DNA of 64,000 bases from Pseudomonas sp. JAI120 (GTDB taxonomy: Bacteria > Pseudomonadota > Gammaproteobacteria > Pseudomonadales > Pseudomonadaceae). Positions 10,193 to 26,527 of the stretch are shown here, one piece after another (within the stretch, counting starts at the first letter, position 1; the number at the start of each line of letters is the position of its first letter). The notes beneath the pieces were generated by a model. The model was not told where the DNA came from and ran no database searches. It was given only the letters and a program-made list of their open reading frames with translations. The stretch covers positions 806,001 through 870,000 of the forward strand of contig NZ_JACHCZ010000002.1 in the NCBI RefSeq assembly GCF_014207255.1. Direction: 5' to 3'. The translations under genes were made by a program, and so were the position numbers.

Positions 10193-11389
10193 TTAATCGG
10201 CCTGACGACGCAGGAATGCCGGGATATCCAGATAGTCCAGATCATCTTGCGGATTCGGGCTACGGGACGCCGCAGCACCGGCCTGAGCCTGGTTGCGCAT
10301 CACGGTCGGACGGTCCAGGTCACGGTAGTTCACCGACGGCAGTTCCTGGCGCGAAGGCGCTGGAGCGGCAGCCGCTTGGCTGGCGTGGCTGGTATGAACG
10401 GTATTGTCGATGACCTTCACAGGCTTCTCGATTTTTGCGCCCAGGCCGGTAGCAACCACGGTCACGTGCAGTTCGTCGCGCATGTCCGGGTCGATAACGG
10501 TACCGACTTTGACCATGGCGTGCTCGGAAGCGAAGGCTTCGATGATGCTACCCACGTCGGAGTACTCACCCAGGGACAGGTCAGGACCGGCGGTGATATT
10601 CACCAGGATGCCGCGTGCGCCTTGCAGGTTCACGTCTTCCAGCAACGGGTTGCGGATGGCCGCTTCGGTGGCTTCACGTGCACGATTCGGACCGCTGGCG
10701 CAGCCAGTGCCCATCATTGCCATGCCCATTTCGCTCATGACAGTACGTACGTCGGCAAAGTCGACGTTGATCATGCCTGGACGCTTGATGATGTCGGAGA
10801 TACCGCGAACGGCACCGGCCAGTACATCGTCAGCCTTGGCGAACGCGGACAGCAGGCTTGCGTCCTTGCCCAGGATGGTCAGCAGCTTCTCGTTGGGAAT
10901 GGTGATCAACGAGTCGACGCTTTCAGACAGCAGACGGATACCTTCGTCGGCGATCTGCATGCGCTTGCGGCCTTCGAACGGGAACGGACGAGTCACGACA
11001 GCGACCGTCAGAATCCCCATTTCCTTGGCCACTTCGGCAATGATCGGCGCTGCACCGGTACCGGTACCGCCGCCCATGCCAGTGGTGATGAACACCATGT
11101 TGGTGCCCTGCAGCACTTCGGCAATACGCTCGCGGTCTTCCAGGGCGGCTTGACGGCCGACTTCCGGATTGGCGCCAGCGCCGAGGCCCTTGGTCACGGC
11201 TGTGCCCAATTGCAGGATGGTCCGCGCGCCGATGCTTTTCAGCGCCTGGGCATCAGTGTTGGCGCAGATGAATTCAACGCCTTCAATGTTGCTCTTGACC
11301 ATATGGTTGACAGCGTTGCCGCCGCCACCGCCGACACCGATCACTTTGATGACCGGGCTGGCGGGGATGTTGTCTACGAGTTCGAACAT
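10193..11389 (-). CDS. ftsZ: Cell division protein FtsZ
   Basis: 398 residues. Tubulin-like GTPase that polymerises into the Z ring at midcell. The GTP-binding signature GGGTGTG is at 106-112, the T7 loop follows ([11 protein letters not shown]), then a variable linker and the conserved C-terminal peptide [15 protein letters not shown] that binds FtsA and ZipA. The start at 11389 (MFELVDN) is supported by GGAGAGG just upstream; the frame stays open upstream without a domain. The 74-base gap after ftsA is one of the larger gaps in the cluster. Confidence 0.98.
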   Translation of the reverse strand: MFELVDNIPASPVIKVIGVGGGGGNAVNHMVKSNIEGVEFICANTDAQALKSIGARTILQLGTAVTKGLGAGANPEVGRQAALEDRERIAEVLQGTNMVFITTGMGGGTGTGAAPIIAEVAKEMGILTVAVVTRPFPFEGRKRMQIADEGIRLLSESVDSLITIPNEKLLTILGKDASLLSAFAKADDVLAGAVRGISDIIKRPGMINVDFADVRTVMSEMGMAMMGTGCASGPNRAREATEAAIRNPLLEDVNLQGARGILVNITAGPDLSLGEYSDVGSIIEAFASEHAMVKVGTVIDPDMRDELHVTVVATGLGAKIEKPVKVIDNTVHTSHASQAAAAPAPSRQELPSVNYRDLDRPTVMRNQAQAGAAASRSPNPQDDLDYLDIPAFLRRQAD

Positions 11390-11463
11390 GTTCCCTCTCC
11401 TTTCATTTTCTCTAGTTTTTTCGCCTACTGCTTGTTTCGGTGCTGCGGTGTTGCGGTAAATCT

Positions 11464-12726
11464 TTAGAAATTGCCTTTTACCCAAGCCTGCAACCGCTCG
11501 AACAACGGCGCCTTGGCCTCGTCGTCGCTGCGGTAGCTGTCACGGTTGCTCGGGCCCGACAGGGAAATGCCGTCGGTCTGCTTCTGCAGCCCGTACAACA
11601 GCAAGCCCACACCGGTGGAATAAATCGGGTTGCGCACCACGTCGCCCAGGCCTTTCACGCCATGGGGAACACCCAGGCGTACCGGCATGTGGAAGATTTC
11701 CTCGGCCAGTTCGACCGCGCCTTCCATCTTCGAGGTGCCACCGGTCAGCACGATGCCGGCCGGGATCAAATCTTCGTAGCCGCTGCGACGCAGTTCAGCC
11801 TGGATCAGGGTGAACAGCTCGTCGTAGCGCGGCTCGACCACTTCGGCCAGGGCCTGGCGCGACAGCTCGCGCGGTGGACGGTCGCCCACGCTTGGCACCT
11901 TGATGGTTTCACCTGCACCAGCCAGCTTGGCCAGGGCGCAGGCGTAGCGGATCTTGATTTCTTCGGCGTACTGGGTCGGCGTACGCAGCGCCATGGCGAT
12001 ATCGTTGGTGACTTGGTCGCCGGCAATCGGGATCACCGCGGTGTGACGAATCGCACCCTCGGTGAAGATCGCGATGTCGGTGGTGCCGCCGCCGATGTCC
12101 ACCAGGCAAACGCCCAGTTCTTTTTCGTCGTCGGTCAGTACCGAGTAGGCCGAAGCCAGTTGTTCGAGAATGATGTCGTCGATTTCCAGGCCGCAGCGGC
12201 GCACGCATTTTTCAATGTTCTGCGCGGCATTGACGGCACAGGTCACCACGTGGACCTTGGCTTCCAAACGTACGCCCGACATGCCCAGGGGCTCACGAAC
12301 GCCCTCCTGGTTATCGATCACGTAGTCCTGCGGCAGGGTGTGCAGCACGCGCTGGTCAGCCGGGATCGCCACGGCCTGGGCGGCGTCGAGGACGCGCTCA
12401 AGGTCGGCTGCGCTGACTTCACGGTCGCGAATCGCCACGATGCCGTGGGAGTTCAGGCTGCGGATATGGTTGCCCGCCACGCCGACGAACGCCGAGTGAA
12501 TCCGGCAACCGGCCATCAGCTGCGCTTCTTCGATGGCGCGCTGGATCGATTGCACGGTGGACTCGATGTTGACCACCACGCCCTTCTTCAGGCCACGGGA
12601 CGGATGCGTGCCAATACCGACGATTTCGATCGTGCCGTCTTCCCCGACCTCGCCTACCAGCGCCACCACCTTGGAGGTGCCGATATCGAGACCGACGATC
12701 ATTTTGCCGCTTTGCACGTTTGCCAT
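11464..12726 (-). CDS. ftsA: Cell division protein FtsA
   Basis: 420 residues. An actin-like ATPase that tethers FtsZ to the membrane and recruits later divisome proteins. The actin-fold phosphate motif is [14 protein letters not shown] near the N terminus, with [15 protein letters not shown] and [11 protein letters not shown] further on. It ends in an amphipathic tail ([12 protein letters not shown]) that serves as the membrane anchor in this family. It lies 15 bases after ftsQ and is co-transcribed with ftsZ. Confidence 0.98.
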   Translation of the reverse strand: MANVQSGKMIVGLDIGTSKVVALVGEVGEDGTIEIVGIGTHPSRGLKKGVVVNIESTVQSIQRAIEEAQLMAGCRIHSAFVGVAGNHIRSLNSHGIVAIRDREVSAADLERVLDAAQAVAIPADQRVLHTLPQDYVIDNQEGVREPLGMSGVRLEAKVHVVTCAVNAAQNIEKCVRRCGLEIDDIILEQLASAYSVLTDDEKELGVCLVDIGGGTTDIAIFTEGAIRHTAVIPIAGDQVTNDIAMALRTPTQYAEEIKIRYACALAKLAGAGETIKVPSVGDRPPRELSRQALAEVVEPRYDELFTLIQAELRRSGYEDLIPAGIVLTGGTSKMEGAVELAEEIFHMPVRLGVPHGVKGLGDVVRNPIYSTGVGLLLYGLQKQTDGISLSGPSNRDSYRSDDEAKAPLFERLQAWVKGNF

Positions 12727-12741
12727 GGGTCCTGCCTCTTC

Positions 12742-13611
12742 TTAATTCTTCGCGACAGCGGGTTGCGCTGCCGTGGGCGCAGCCGGTTCACGCCAGCCGA
12801 CGGCAAGGCCGTTGGCGTAACGCAGGTCGACGCTCGCAATGTTCGTAATCTGTTCTTTCAAGGTCTTGTCATAGATGGCGATGAAGCGGCGCATCTTTTC
12901 CACCAAGCGGTCGCGTCCCAGCAACAACTGGATGCCCGGGCCGGAACTGCCTGCCCCGGTCGTCAAAAACCAGCTGCCCCGTTCACGCAATTCCAGGCGT
13001 GCAATGGAGAAGCCCATTGGCCGCAGCATCTGGCTCAGGGCCTGGTACTGCTGCATCACTTGCTGCTGCGCCCGCTGCGGCCCGAACAGCTGCGGCAGGT
13101 GCTCGTAGTTGGCCAGCTCACGCGGGGTGAACGCCTGGCCCTGGTTGTTCAACAGCGCCTCTTCGCCCCAACGGGCCACGGGCAGTTGTTCTTCCAGGCG
13201 GATCGTCACCTGGTCCGGCCATACGCGGCGGACTTCGGCGTGGGCGATCCACGGCATCTGTTCCAGCTCCCGGCGCATGCCGGCCAAGTCGATGGTGAAG
13301 AAGCTCGCGGCCAGGAATGGACCAATACGCTGCTGCACCGCTTGCTGGCTGATGTAGCTCAAGTCGCCCTGCACGCTGATCTTGGTGATTGGCCGATCGG
13401 CATAGGGCAATAGACGCTGTGCACCTTCGTAAGTGCCGAAGCCCAACACCACCAGCAACACCGGCCAGAACAGCGCCTTGAGGAAACCAAAGTTGGCTTT
13501 CGGCAGGCGCGCCGACATCGGCTCTTTAGCCACCATTCGACTGGCACCCCGTGGCACCGGCTTGCGGCTCGGTGCTTGTGGGGGCTGATGACGAAGCGAT
13601 GCGCCTTTCAT
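12742..13611 (-). CDS. ftsQ: Cell division protein FtsQ
   Basis: 289 residues. A bitopic divisome protein: a basic cytoplasmic N terminus, one membrane helix (about 44-64), a POTRA domain just after it ([20 protein letters not shown]) and a periplasmic beta domain that binds FtsB/FtsL. The start at 13611 (MKGASLRHQ) is chosen because AAGGA lies just upstream across the ddl stop. It starts 4 bases after the ddl stop codon. The C-terminal tail is rich in alanine and proline. Confidence 0.95.
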   Translation of the reverse strand: MKGASLRHQPPQAPSRKPVPRGASRMVAKEPMSARLPKANFGFLKALFWPVLLVVLGFGTYEGAQRLLPYADRPITKISVQGDLSYISQQAVQQRIGPFLAASFFTIDLAGMRRELEQMPWIAHAEVRRVWPDQVTIRLEEQLPVARWGEEALLNNQGQAFTPRELANYEHLPQLFGPQRAQQQVMQQYQALSQMLRPMGFSIARLELRERGSWFLTTGAGSSGPGIQLLLGRDRLVEKMRRFIAIYDKTLKEQITNIASVDLRYANGLAVGWREPAAPTAAQPAVAKN

Positions 13612-13615
13612 GTCC

Positions 13616-16006
<2,391 letters not shown>

Positions 16007-16014
<8 letters not shown>

Positions 16015-17077
16015 GGGCCACCTCCAGGCAGATATCGACCACGGTGCGGGTTGCGTCAGGTTTGGCCAGGCGGCTTGCAGTGCTCGCCATGTTGTTGAGT
16101 CGTTCCGGTTGCATCAAAACCTCAGTCAGGCGTGCGGCCAAATCGGCGGCGCCAGTCGTTCTTTGCGGCAGCAGGAAGGCAGCGCCCTCCCCGGCCAAAT
16201 ATTCGGCGTTGCGGGTCTGGTGATCGTCGATGGCGTGGGGCAAAGGCACCAGCAAGGACGGCAGACCGGCGGCGGCCAGTTCACTGACGGTCAGCGCACC
16301 CGCGCGACAGACCACCAGGTCGGCCCAGCCATAGGCATGGGCCATGTCTTTGATGAAGGGCTGCACATTGGCCTCCACACCCGCGTCGCGATAACGCGTG
16401 GCGGTGACTTCATCGTGGTTCTTGCCGGCCTGGTGGAAAATCTCCGGGCGCAATTCCACAGGGAGTTGCGCCACGGCTTCCGGCAGCAATTTATTCAGCG
16501 GCTCGGCGCCCAGGCTTCCGCCCAGGATCAGCAGGTGCGCCTTACGCCCTGCGAGTGCTTCGCGGGCGATGTCCATAAACAGCTCGGTGCGCACCGGGTT
16601 GCCGGTGGTACGGCGCTTTTCCGACACACTGAAGGTGTTGGGAAACGCTTCACACACCCGCGCAGCCAACGGCACCAGCAAACGGTTGGCGGTACCGGCC
16701 ACGGCGTTCTGCTCGTGCACGATCACCGGCACGCCAGCAAGTCTGGCGGCGACGCCACCCGGGCCAGTCACATAACCACCGAAGCCGAGCACGCACACCG
16801 GCTGCAAGTCACGGATGACCTTGCGCGCCTGCCACACCGCCTTGAGCAACACGAACGGTGCCTTGAGCAGGGACAATTTGCCCTTGCCGCGCAGGCCCGT
16901 GACGTTGATCAGATGCAACGACAGACCGGCATTCGGTACCAACTCGTTTTCGATGCCGCGCGGTGTACCCAGCCAGTGCACGGTGTAGCCACGGTTCTGG
17001 AATTCCCGCGCGCACGCCAGGGCCGGGAACACATGGCCCCCGGTGCCGCCGGCCATGATCAGCACGTTAGCGCCCAT
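16007..17077 (-). CDS. murG: UDP-GlcNAc:lipid I N-acetylglucosaminyltransferase
   Basis: 356 residues. It adds GlcNAc to lipid I to give lipid II on the inner face of the membrane. The N-terminal glycine loop GGTGGH is at 10-15, a second loop is [11 protein letters not shown], then HEQNAVAG, and the UDP-GlcNAc site includes [10 protein letters not shown] and [11 protein letters not shown]. The start [11 protein letters not shown] at 17077 overlaps the end of ftsW by 11 bases; a longer open frame upstream belongs to ftsW coding. Confidence 0.98.
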
Positions 17078-18290
17078 GGGTCGGCTCCTCGGCGAAGTCG
17101 CTTTCGCTGAACTCCATCTCTTCGCTGCCCAGGTGGGTTCGACTCTCCCACTCGATGCGCAGCAACAAGCCAAGACAGGCGCAGCAGATCACCAACGAAC
17201 TGCCGCCGTAACTGAGGAACGGCAAGGTCAGGCCCTTGGTCGGCAGCAGGCCGACGTTCACCCCGATGTTGATCAGGAACTGGCCGATCCACAGGAACGA
17301 CAAGCCGTACGCCACGTAAGCGGCGAAATACTGTTTAGCCCTTTCGGCCCACAAGCCGATGTACATGCCGCGGACACACACGAATACGAACAGCGCGACG
17401 GTGCACAGCGACCCCACCACGCCGAGTTCTTCGGCGAGTACGGAGAACACGAAGTCGGTGTGCGCTTCCGGCAGGTAGAACTGCTTCTGCACGCTGTTGC
17501 CCAGGCCGACGCCCAGCCATTCGCCGCGACCGAAGGCGATCAATGCCTGAGTCAATTGGTAGCCGGAGCCGAACTGGTCGGACCAAGGGTCGGTAAAGGT
17601 GATCAGACGCGCCATCCGGTAGGGTTGCGCCTGCACCAGGATGGTCACCGCAGCCACCGCCAGCACCACCATCAAGCTGAAGCGGAACAAGCCCACGCCA
17701 CCGAGGAACAGCATCGCCGCCGCCGCGCCCATCATCACGACGGTCGCGCCGAAGTCGGGTTCCATCAGCAACAGGCCGGCCATGGGCAGCAGCACGATAA
17801 ATGGCTTGAAGAAGCCCATCCAGCTTTCGCGCACTTCTTTCTGGCGACGCACCAGGTAACCGGCCAGGTAGATCACCACGAAGACCTTGGCGATTTCCGA
17901 CGGCTGCACGTTGAACGCGCCGAAACCGATCCAGCGCATGGAGCCGTTCACCTCACGGCCGATGCCGGGCAGGATCACCATGATCAGCAAGCCGAACGCG
18001 CCGATCAGCATCAGCCAACCCAGGCGCTGCCAGGTGGCAATCGGGATCATCATGGTCACGATGCACGTGCCCAGGCCGATGATCAGGTACACCAGGTGAC
18101 GGATCATCATGTACAGGGTGTTGCCCGACTGCACGGCGGCCACTTCGGAAGAGGCCGAGGTGATCATCACCAGGCCCAGGCCCAGCAGCGCGAGGCAACC
18201 GGCGAGCATTGGGAAATCAAGGTCGATGCCACGCCCGGTGATAATCGGCGACGGGTACGGCTTGATGATGTTTCTGAAATCAATGCTCAT
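17067..18290 (-). CDS. ftsW: Septal peptidoglycan glycosyltransferase FtsW (SEDS family)
   Basis: 407 residues with about ten membrane helices. A SEDS polymerase that works with FtsI at the septum. The conserved periplasmic segment is GREVNGSMRWIGFG, and the C-terminal signature is GLLPTKGLTLPFLSYGGSS. The start MSIDFRNIIKP at 18290 overlaps the murD stop as ATGA. The acidic C-terminal tail (EEMEFSESDFAEE) is cytoplasmic. Confidence 0.97.
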   Translation of the reverse strand: MSIDFRNIIKPYPSPIITGRGIDLDFPMLAGCLALLGLGLVMITSASSEVAAVQSGNTLYMMIRHLVYLIIGLGTCIVTMMIPIATWQRLGWLMLIGAFGLLIMVILPGIGREVNGSMRWIGFGAFNVQPSEIAKVFVVIYLAGYLVRRQKEVRESWMGFFKPFIVLLPMAGLLLMEPDFGATVVMMGAAAAMLFLGGVGLFRFSLMVVLAVAAVTILVQAQPYRMARLITFTDPWSDQFGSGYQLTQALIAFGRGEWLGVGLGNSVQKQFYLPEAHTDFVFSVLAEELGVVGSLCTVALFVFVCVRGMYIGLWAERAKQYFAAYVAYGLSFLWIGQFLINIGVNVGLLPTKGLTLPFLSYGGSSLVICCACLGLLLRIEWESRTHLGSEEMEFSESDFAEEPTHGR

Positions 18291-19633
18291 GCCAAGCCCT
18301 CCACGGCGCGGGCGAACAACTGGCCACGCTCTTCGTAGTTCTTGAACATGTCGAAACTGGCGCACGCCGGCGACAGCAGTACCGCATCGCCTGGTTGGGC
18401 CAGGGCTTGGCACTGGGCAATGGCGTCGCCCAGGGAGGTGGCACGCACCTGTGGCACGGCGTCGCCAAGCGCGGCGGCGATCAAATCGGAGTCGCGGCCC
18501 ATCAACACCACGGCGCGGCAATGCGCAGCCGCCGGTGCCTTGAGGTCTTTGAAATCGGCACCCTTGCCGTCGCCACCGGCGATCAGCACAAGTTTGCCGT
18601 CGATATCGGCACCCAGGCCTTCGATGGCGGCCAATGCGGCCCCCACGTTGGTGGCTTTGGAGTCGTTGTAGTAACTGACACCATTAAGGTCGCGTACCCA
18701 CTGGCAACGATGCTCAAGGCCGCCGAAGGTGCGCAGGCTCGACAGCATGGCGTCGAACGGCAAACCCACGGCATGCCCCAACGCCAATGCGGCCAAGGCG
18801 TTGGACTGGTTATGGGCGCCACGAATTTTCAGCTCGCGCACCGGCATCAGGTTCTGGAATTCGAAGGCCAGGTATTTCTCGCCGTTCTCTTCACGAATGC
18901 CGAAGGCCTTGAAGTCGGGTTTGCTAAGGCCGAAGGTCCAGCACGGCATGCCATCGCCCATCAGCGGACGGCTCAGCGCGTCCTGGCGATTGACAACAAA
19001 TTGCTTGGCGCCGCGGAAGATCCGGTGCTTGGCCAGGTGGTACGCCGGCAGGCCGCTGTAGCGGTCCATGTGGTCTTCGCTGACGTTCAACACGGTGGCC
19101 ACTTCAGCGCCCAGGTCGTGGGTGGTTTCCAGTTGGAAGCTCGACAGCTCCATCACGTACAGCTCGATGTCGTCGCTGAGCAGGTCCAACGCCGGCGTGC
19201 CGAGATTACCGCCCACGGCCACGCGCTTGCCGGCCGCCATCGCCATCTCGCCGACCAGGGTGGTCACGGTGCTTTTCGCGTTGGAACCGCTGATGGCCAC
19301 GATCGGCGCCTTCGCATTACGTGCGAACAGGTCGATGTCGCCGGACAGCTTCACGCCACGCGCCGCTGCGGCTTGCAGGGCCGGAGTCGCCAGGGCCAGG
19401 CCGGGGCTCACGTAGAGCTCATCAGCGCGGCACAGAAACTCGACATCCAACTCGCCACAACGCACTTCCACGTGCGGGTAGTCACGGCGCAGCGTGACCA
19501 GCTCCGGTGGATTTTCCCGCGTATCGGCCACGGCAAACGACGTGCCCCGGTTCGCCAGGAAGCGAACCAGGGACATGCCGCTCTTGCCGAGGCCGACAAC
19601 GATGCGGAAGTGGTCTGAAGCGATCAGGGACAC
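18287..19633 (-). CDS. murD: UDP-MurNAc-L-Ala--D-glutamate ligase
   Basis: 448 residues. It adds D-glutamate to UDP-MurNAc-L-Ala. It has an N-terminal nucleotide-fold motif (IVVGLGKSGMSLVRF), the ATP loop GSNAKST at 116-122, MELSSFQLE with the metal-site acid, NVSEDHMDRY, and LIAGGDGKGADF in the C-terminal domain. It starts 6 bases after the mraY stop and overlaps ftsW by 4 bases. Confidence 0.97.
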   Translation of the reverse strand: MSLIASDHFRIVVGLGKSGMSLVRFLANRGTSFAVADTRENPPELVTLRRDYPHVEVRCGELDVEFLCRADELYVSPGLALATPALQAAAARGVKLSGDIDLFARNAKAPIVAISGSNAKSTVTTLVGEMAMAAGKRVAVGGNLGTPALDLLSDDIELYVMELSSFQLETTHDLGAEVATVLNVSEDHMDRYSGLPAYHLAKHRIFRGAKQFVVNRQDALSRPLMGDGMPCWTFGLSKPDFKAFGIREENGEKYLAFEFQNLMPVRELKIRGAHNQSNALAALALGHAVGLPFDAMLSSLRTFGGLEHRCQWVRDLNGVSYYNDSKATNVGAALAAIEGLGADIDGKLVLIAGGDGKGADFKDLKAPAAAHCRAVVLMGRDSDLIAAALGDAVPQVRATSLGDAIAQCQALAQPGDAVLLSPACASFDMFKNYEERGQLFARAVEGLA

Positions 19634-19639
19634 TCGTTT

Positions 19640-20722
19640 CTACCTCAGTTTCAGGGTGGCAAGGCCGACCAGGACCAGAATCACGGTGATGATCCAGAAA
19701 CGGACAATCACACGCGGCTCAGGCCAGCCCTTGAGTTCAAAGTGGTGGTGAATCGGCGCCATGCGGAACACGCGGCGCCCGGTCAACTTGAAGGACGCCA
19801 CCTGGATGACCACCGACAGGGTTTCCATCACGAAGACACCGCCCATGATGAACAGCACGATTTCCTGGCGAACGATCACCGCGATGGTGCCCAGGGCGGC
19901 GCCCAGCGCCAGTGCGCCGACGTCACCCATGAAGACTTGTGCGGGGTAGGTGTTGAACCACAGGAACCCCAGCCCGGCACCGATCAGGGCACCGCAGAAC
20001 ACGATCAGCTCACCCGCGCCCGGCACGTAAGGGATCAGCAGGTACTCAGCGAATTTCACGTTACCCGACAGGTAGCAGAAAATGCCCAGCGCGCCGCCTA
20101 CCATCACCGTCGGCATGATCGCCAGGCCGTCGAGGCCGTCGGTCAGGTTCACCGCGTTGCTTGAGCCGACGATCACGAAGTAGGTCAGCACCACGAAGCC
20201 GATGCCCAGTGGGATGCTGGCGTCCTTGAGCATCGGGATGATCAAGGTGGTTTCCACGGCGCTTGGCGCGGTGGTGTAGAGGAAGATCGCGGCGGCCAGG
20301 CCGAACACCGACTGCCAGAAATACTTCCAGCGGCTTGGCAGCCCCTTGGAGTTTTTCTCGATCACTTTGCGGTAGTCATCGACCCAGCCGATGGCGCCGA
20401 ACAGCAGGGTCACCAGCAACACCACCCACACGTAGCGGTTGTGCAGGTCAGCCCACAGCAAGGTGCTGATACCGATGGACGAGAGGATCAGCGCGCCGCC
20501 CATGGTCGGGGTGCCGGACTTGGACAGGTGCGACTGCGGGCCGTCATTACGAACCGATTGACCAATTTGCAGGTTCTGCAGGGTGCGGATCATCCACGGC
20601 CCCAAAAACAGCGACAAAGACAGCGCGGTCAGCACACCCAGGATCCCGCGCAGGGTCAGGTACTGAAAGACCGCGAAGCCTTTGTGGAACTGTTGCAGAT
20701 ACTCAGCCAGCAGCAGCAGCAT
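19640..20722 (-). CDS. mraY: Phospho-MurNAc-pentapeptide translocase
   Basis: 360 residues, ten predicted membrane helices. It joins phospho-MurNAc-pentapeptide to undecaprenyl phosphate to give lipid I. Signature segments are [24 protein letters not shown] (catalytic aspartates) and [14 protein letters not shown], with the HHH-containing motif [12 protein letters not shown] near the end. Its ATG shares one base with the murF stop (TAATG). An upstream ATG in the same frame is inside murF and lacks family support. Confidence 0.98.
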   Translation of the reverse strand: MLLLLAEYLQQFHKGFAVFQYLTLRGILGVLTALSLSLFLGPWMIRTLQNLQIGQSVRNDGPQSHLSKSGTPTMGGALILSSIGISTLLWADLHNRYVWVVLLVTLLFGAIGWVDDYRKVIEKNSKGLPSRWKYFWQSVFGLAAAIFLYTTAPSAVETTLIIPMLKDASIPLGIGFVVLTYFVIVGSSNAVNLTDGLDGLAIMPTVMVGGALGIFCYLSGNVKFAEYLLIPYVPGAGELIVFCGALIGAGLGFLWFNTYPAQVFMGDVGALALGAALGTIAVIVRQEIVLFIMGGVFVMETLSVVIQVASFKLTGRRVFRMAPIHHHFELKGWPEPRVIVRFWIITVILVLVGLATLKLR

Positions 20723-22092
20723 TAATGTTTCTCCGTACTTGAGCCACACAAGGCCGCGACGACGTTTTCCATCACCGCGCTGCGCGATCCCTTGATCAAA
20801 ATGGTTGTGTGTTTGTCTTGTTCTGCCACGCCCAGCGCCTGGATCAACTCGGCCTGGGTTGCGAAATGTCGCGCACCGGGGCCGAAGGCGCTTACCGCAT
20901 GGGCCATGTTCGTGCCAACGGCGTAGAGGGCGTCGACTTTGCCTGCGGCATACGCGCCGACTTCGCGGTGGCCTTGTTCAGCCCAGTCGCCCAATTCGCC
21001 GATATCACCCAGTACCAGCACCTTGCGACCGTCAAAACCCTTGAGCAGGTCTACAGCGGCATTAATGGAGGATGGGTTGGCGTTGTAGGTGTCATCAATC
21101 ACACGCATGCCGTTGGTTGCCAACTGCGCCACGGTACGACCCTTGACCGGTTGCACCGCGCCCAGGCCTGTGGCGATGCCGAACAGCGACACGCCCAAGG
21201 CATGGGCGGCAGCGGCGGCGGCCAAGGCATTGGCGACGTTATGGTTGCCCAACAAATTCAGTTGTACGTGTTCGTCACCTTGCGGGGTGTGCAAGGTGAA
21301 GGACGGGCAGCCACGGGCATCGACGGTGATGTTGGAGGCATGGAAATCAGCCGCTGCGTTAAGCACCGCAAACGTCAGGACCTTGCGACCGGCGGCGCGT
21401 ACACGCCAGGTCTCGAAGGCCTTGTCGTCCAGGTTCAAGACTGCGGTGCCCGATGCATCGAGGCCCTCAAGGATTTCACCCTTGGCCTCAACGATTTTTT
21501 CCGGGCCGCCGAACTCGCCAACGTGGGCAGTACCGGCGTTGTTGATAATTGCAACGTGGGGCTTGGTCAGCGCCACGGTGTAGGCGATTTCGCCGATGCG
21601 CGAAGCCCCCAGTTCGATCACCGCCGCCGTATGTTCCGGGGCCAGTTCGAGCAGGGTCAGCGGAGCGCCGAAATCATTGTTCAGGTTGCCACGGGTCGCC
21701 AACACGGGGCCGCGCGTACGCAGGACACCGGCGAGCAGTTCCTTGACCGTGGTCTTGCCGCTGGAGCCGGTGATGGCGGCAACGGGCTTATCGAAAGCGG
21801 CGCGGTTCAGCGCCCCCAATTGGCCGAGGGCCAGGCGAGTATCGGCGACCAGCAGTTGCGGCAAGGTGGCATCGGCCACTTCGCGCTGTACCAAGGCACC
21901 TACGGCACCTTTGGCGGCGACTTCGTTCAGGTAGTCGTGACCGTCGAAACGCGGGCCGGCCAGGGCGACAAACAGTTGCCCCAGTTTGATAGCACGGCTG
22001 TCGATGCTCACGCCGCTGAAGCTGCAATCGCTCGACAGTAAGCGTGCCGACAGGGCTTGAGTCAGTTCGCTGAACGTCATCGCCTTAAGCAT
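20722..22092 (-). CDS. murF: UDP-MurNAc-tripeptide--D-Ala-D-Ala ligase
   Basis: 456 residues. It adds D-Ala-D-Ala, made by the downstream ddlB product, to UDP-MurNAc-tripeptide. The ATP loop is GSSGKTT at 109-115, with [13 protein letters not shown] and [10 protein letters not shown] further on. The start [10 protein letters not shown] overlaps the end of murE by 8 bases; the internal Met at residue 5 is a possible alternative. Confidence 0.97.
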   Translation of the reverse strand: MLKAMTFSELTQALSARLLSSDCSFSGVSIDSRAIKLGQLFVALAGPRFDGHDYLNEVAAKGAVGALVQREVADATLPQLLVADTRLALGQLGALNRAAFDKPVAAITGSSGKTTVKELLAGVLRTRGPVLATRGNLNNDFGAPLTLLELAPEHTAAVIELGASRIGEIAYTVALTKPHVAIINNAGTAHVGEFGGPEKIVEAKGEILEGLDASGTAVLNLDDKAFETWRVRAAGRKVLTFAVLNAAADFHASNITVDARGCPSFTLHTPQGDEHVQLNLLGNHNVANALAAAAAAHALGVSLFGIATGLGAVQPVKGRTVAQLATNGMRVIDDTYNANPSSINAAVDLLKGFDGRKVLVLGDIGELGDWAEQGHREVGAYAAGKVDALYAVGTNMAHAVSAFGPGARHFATQAELIQALGVAEQDKHTTILIKGSRSAVMENVVAALCGSSTEKH

Positions 22093-23547
22093 GGGCGACC
22101 TCCCAGGCGGTCAAGGCGTGATCGGCCTCGACCAGATCGGAGAAGGCATGACGCTCGCCGTTGATTTCCTGGTAATCCTCGTGCCCTTTACCGGCCAACA
22201 CGACCACGTCGTCAGCGCCGGCACTGGCGATCAACTGGGCAATTGCCACGCCGCGACCGGCAACGAAGGTGGCCTTGGACGCGTCTTTGAAGCCGGTGCG
22301 GATATCATCGAAAATCCGGCTCGGATCTTCGCTGCGTGGGTTGTCATCGGTGACCACTACACCATCGGCCAGACGCTCGACGATCTCGGCCATCAACGGA
22401 CGCTTGCCGCGATCACGATCACCACCGCAGCCGAACAGGCAAAGCAATTTGCCCTTGGCGTGAGGGCGCAAGGCTTCGAGGACTTTTTCCAGGGCGTCCG
22501 GGGTATGGGCGTAATCGACCACCACCAACGGTTGAGTACCCCCACCCAGGCGCTGCATGCGACCGGCCGGGCCGTCCAGCTTCGGCAGTACCTTGAGGAT
22601 TTCGTCGAGGGCGTAATCCAGGCCGAGCAACGCGCCGATGGCGGCGAGTACGTTGCTCAGGTTGAAACGCCCGAGCAGGGTGCTGCGCAAGTGGTGCTCG
22701 CCCTGAGGCGTCACCAGCGTGGCGCGCACGCCTTCGTCATTGAATTGGGCTTCACGGCAATACAGGTACGCCCTGGAGTCTTCCAGGCTGTAGGTGATCA
22801 GGCGCGCTTCGCTGTCTTGGGCGGCCAGTTGGCGACCAAAGGCGTCATCCAGATTGACCACCCGGCACTTGAGGTCATTCCAGGCAAACAGCTTGGCCTT
22901 GGCGGCGGCGTACGCCTCCATGGTGCCGTGATAATCCAGGTGATCGCGGGACAGGTTGGTCATCACCGCCACATCAAAGGCCAGGGCGGTGACGCGGCCC
23001 TGGTCCAGGCCGTGGGACGACACTTCCATGGCAACCGCCTTGGCACCGGCCTTCTTCAGGTCGGCCAGGGTCGCTTGCACGGCGATAGGGTTCGGCGTGG
23101 TGTGCAGGCCGCTTTGCAGCGCGCCATAAAAACCGGTGCCCAGGGTGCCGACAATGCCGCAGTGCTGGCCCAGCAGATCAAGGGCTTGGGCAACCAACTG
23201 GGTCACGCTGGTCTTGCCGTTGGTGCCCGTCACGCCCACCAGATTGAGGTGACGGCTAGGGTCACCATAAAAGCGCCCGGCAATATCGGACAGCTGCTTG
23301 GCCAGACCCTTGACCGGAATCAGCGGCACGTCGGTGATCGGCAGCACGGTGGCGCCTTCCACTTCATACGCCACGGCAGCCGCGCCGCGCTGCAAGGCGT
23401 CGGCGATGTGCGCACGGCCATCGTACTTGCCGCCCGGCACCGCCAGGAACAGGTCGCCAGCGCGCACGTTACGGCTGTCCAGGGTCAACTCGCGAATCAG
23501 CAGATCGCGGCCGGCGTGGGCAAAAATCTTGTTCAGGCTAAGAGACA

Positions 23548-23548
<1 letters not shown>
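22085..23548 (-). CDS. murE: UDP-MurNAc-L-Ala-D-Glu--meso-diaminopimelate ligase
   Basis: 487 residues. It adds the third residue of the stem peptide. The ATP loop TGTNGKT is at 107-113, and the sequence DNPR (in TDDNPRSEDP) is the known determinant for meso-diaminopimelate rather than lysine, consistent with a Gram-negative wall. Its ATG shares one base with the ftsI stop. Confidence 0.98.
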
Positions 23549-25579
<2,031 letters not shown>

Positions 25580-25583
<4 letters not shown>

Positions 25584-26527
25584 CGCAGCTTCTCCGCAAC
25601 GCGCATGACGGCGCTACGGGAACGTGGGTTGGCCTTGAGTTCGGCTTCGGAAGCGAACTGCGCTTTGCCATGGATTTTGATTTTCGGCACAAAGGCTTCG
25701 AAACGTACCGGCAGGTTGCGCGGCAGGTTATCGGACTCGCCCTTGACCAGGCGGCGCATGAACAGCTTGACGATGCGGTCTTCCAGGGAGTGGAAACTGA
25801 TCACCACCAGGCGACCGCCCACTTCCAGCGCCTCAAGGGCAGCCTCAAGGCCAGCCTCCAGGTCGCCCAATTCGTTGTTGACGTGAATACGCAGGCCCTG
25901 GAACGCACGGGTCGCCGGGTTTTTGCCCTTTTCCCACGCTGGGTTGGCGACTTTAAGCACTTCGGCCAGGTCGGCGGTGCGCTCGAACGGCTGGATTTCG
26001 CGGCGCTCCACCACGGCACGGGCCATGCGGCCGGCGAAGCGTTCTTCACCGTACTCCTTGAACACGCGGGCAATTTCTTCCACCGGCGCGGTGGCAATGA
26101 ACTGCGCGGCACTGACGCCACGGGTAGGGTCCATGCGCATGTCGAGGGGGCCGTCGTTCATGAAGCTGAACCCGCGCTCCGGGTCATCGAGCTGCGGCGA
26201 AGACACGCCCAGGTCGAGCAAAACCCCGGCCACCTTGCCCGCCATGCCGCGCTCGGCGACTTCGGCACCCAGCTCGGCAAAGCTGCGCTGCACAACGACA
26301 AAGCGGCCGTCTTCGGCCGCTAGCGCTTGCCCGGTGGCAATCGCTTGGGGGTCTTTGTCAAACCCGAGGAGCTTGCCGTCGGGCCCGAGCTGGCTGAGTA
26401 TCAACCGGCTATGCCCGCCCCTGCCGAAGGTACCGTCCAAATAGCAGCCATCCGCGCGTACGGCGAGAGCCTCAACGGCTTCGTCAAGCAGTACGGTGAT
26501 GTGGTTAAAGCCGCTATCAATAGTCAC
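25580..26527 (-). CDS. rsmH: 16S rRNA (cytosine-1402-N4)-methyltransferase
   Basis: 315 residues (old name mraW). It methylates N4 of C1402 in the 16S rRNA P site using S-adenosylmethionine. Motifs: [27 protein letters not shown] for cofactor binding, [11 protein letters not shown], and [16 protein letters not shown]. It overlaps mraZ by 4 bases and ftsL by 4 bases. Confidence 0.97.

Noticed and set aside
10247..13413. Long plus-strand open frames opposite ftsZ, ftsA and ftsQ (406 and 657 codons)
   Set aside because: No domain, His/Gln/Arg-biased composition, and fully opposite conserved cell-division genes.
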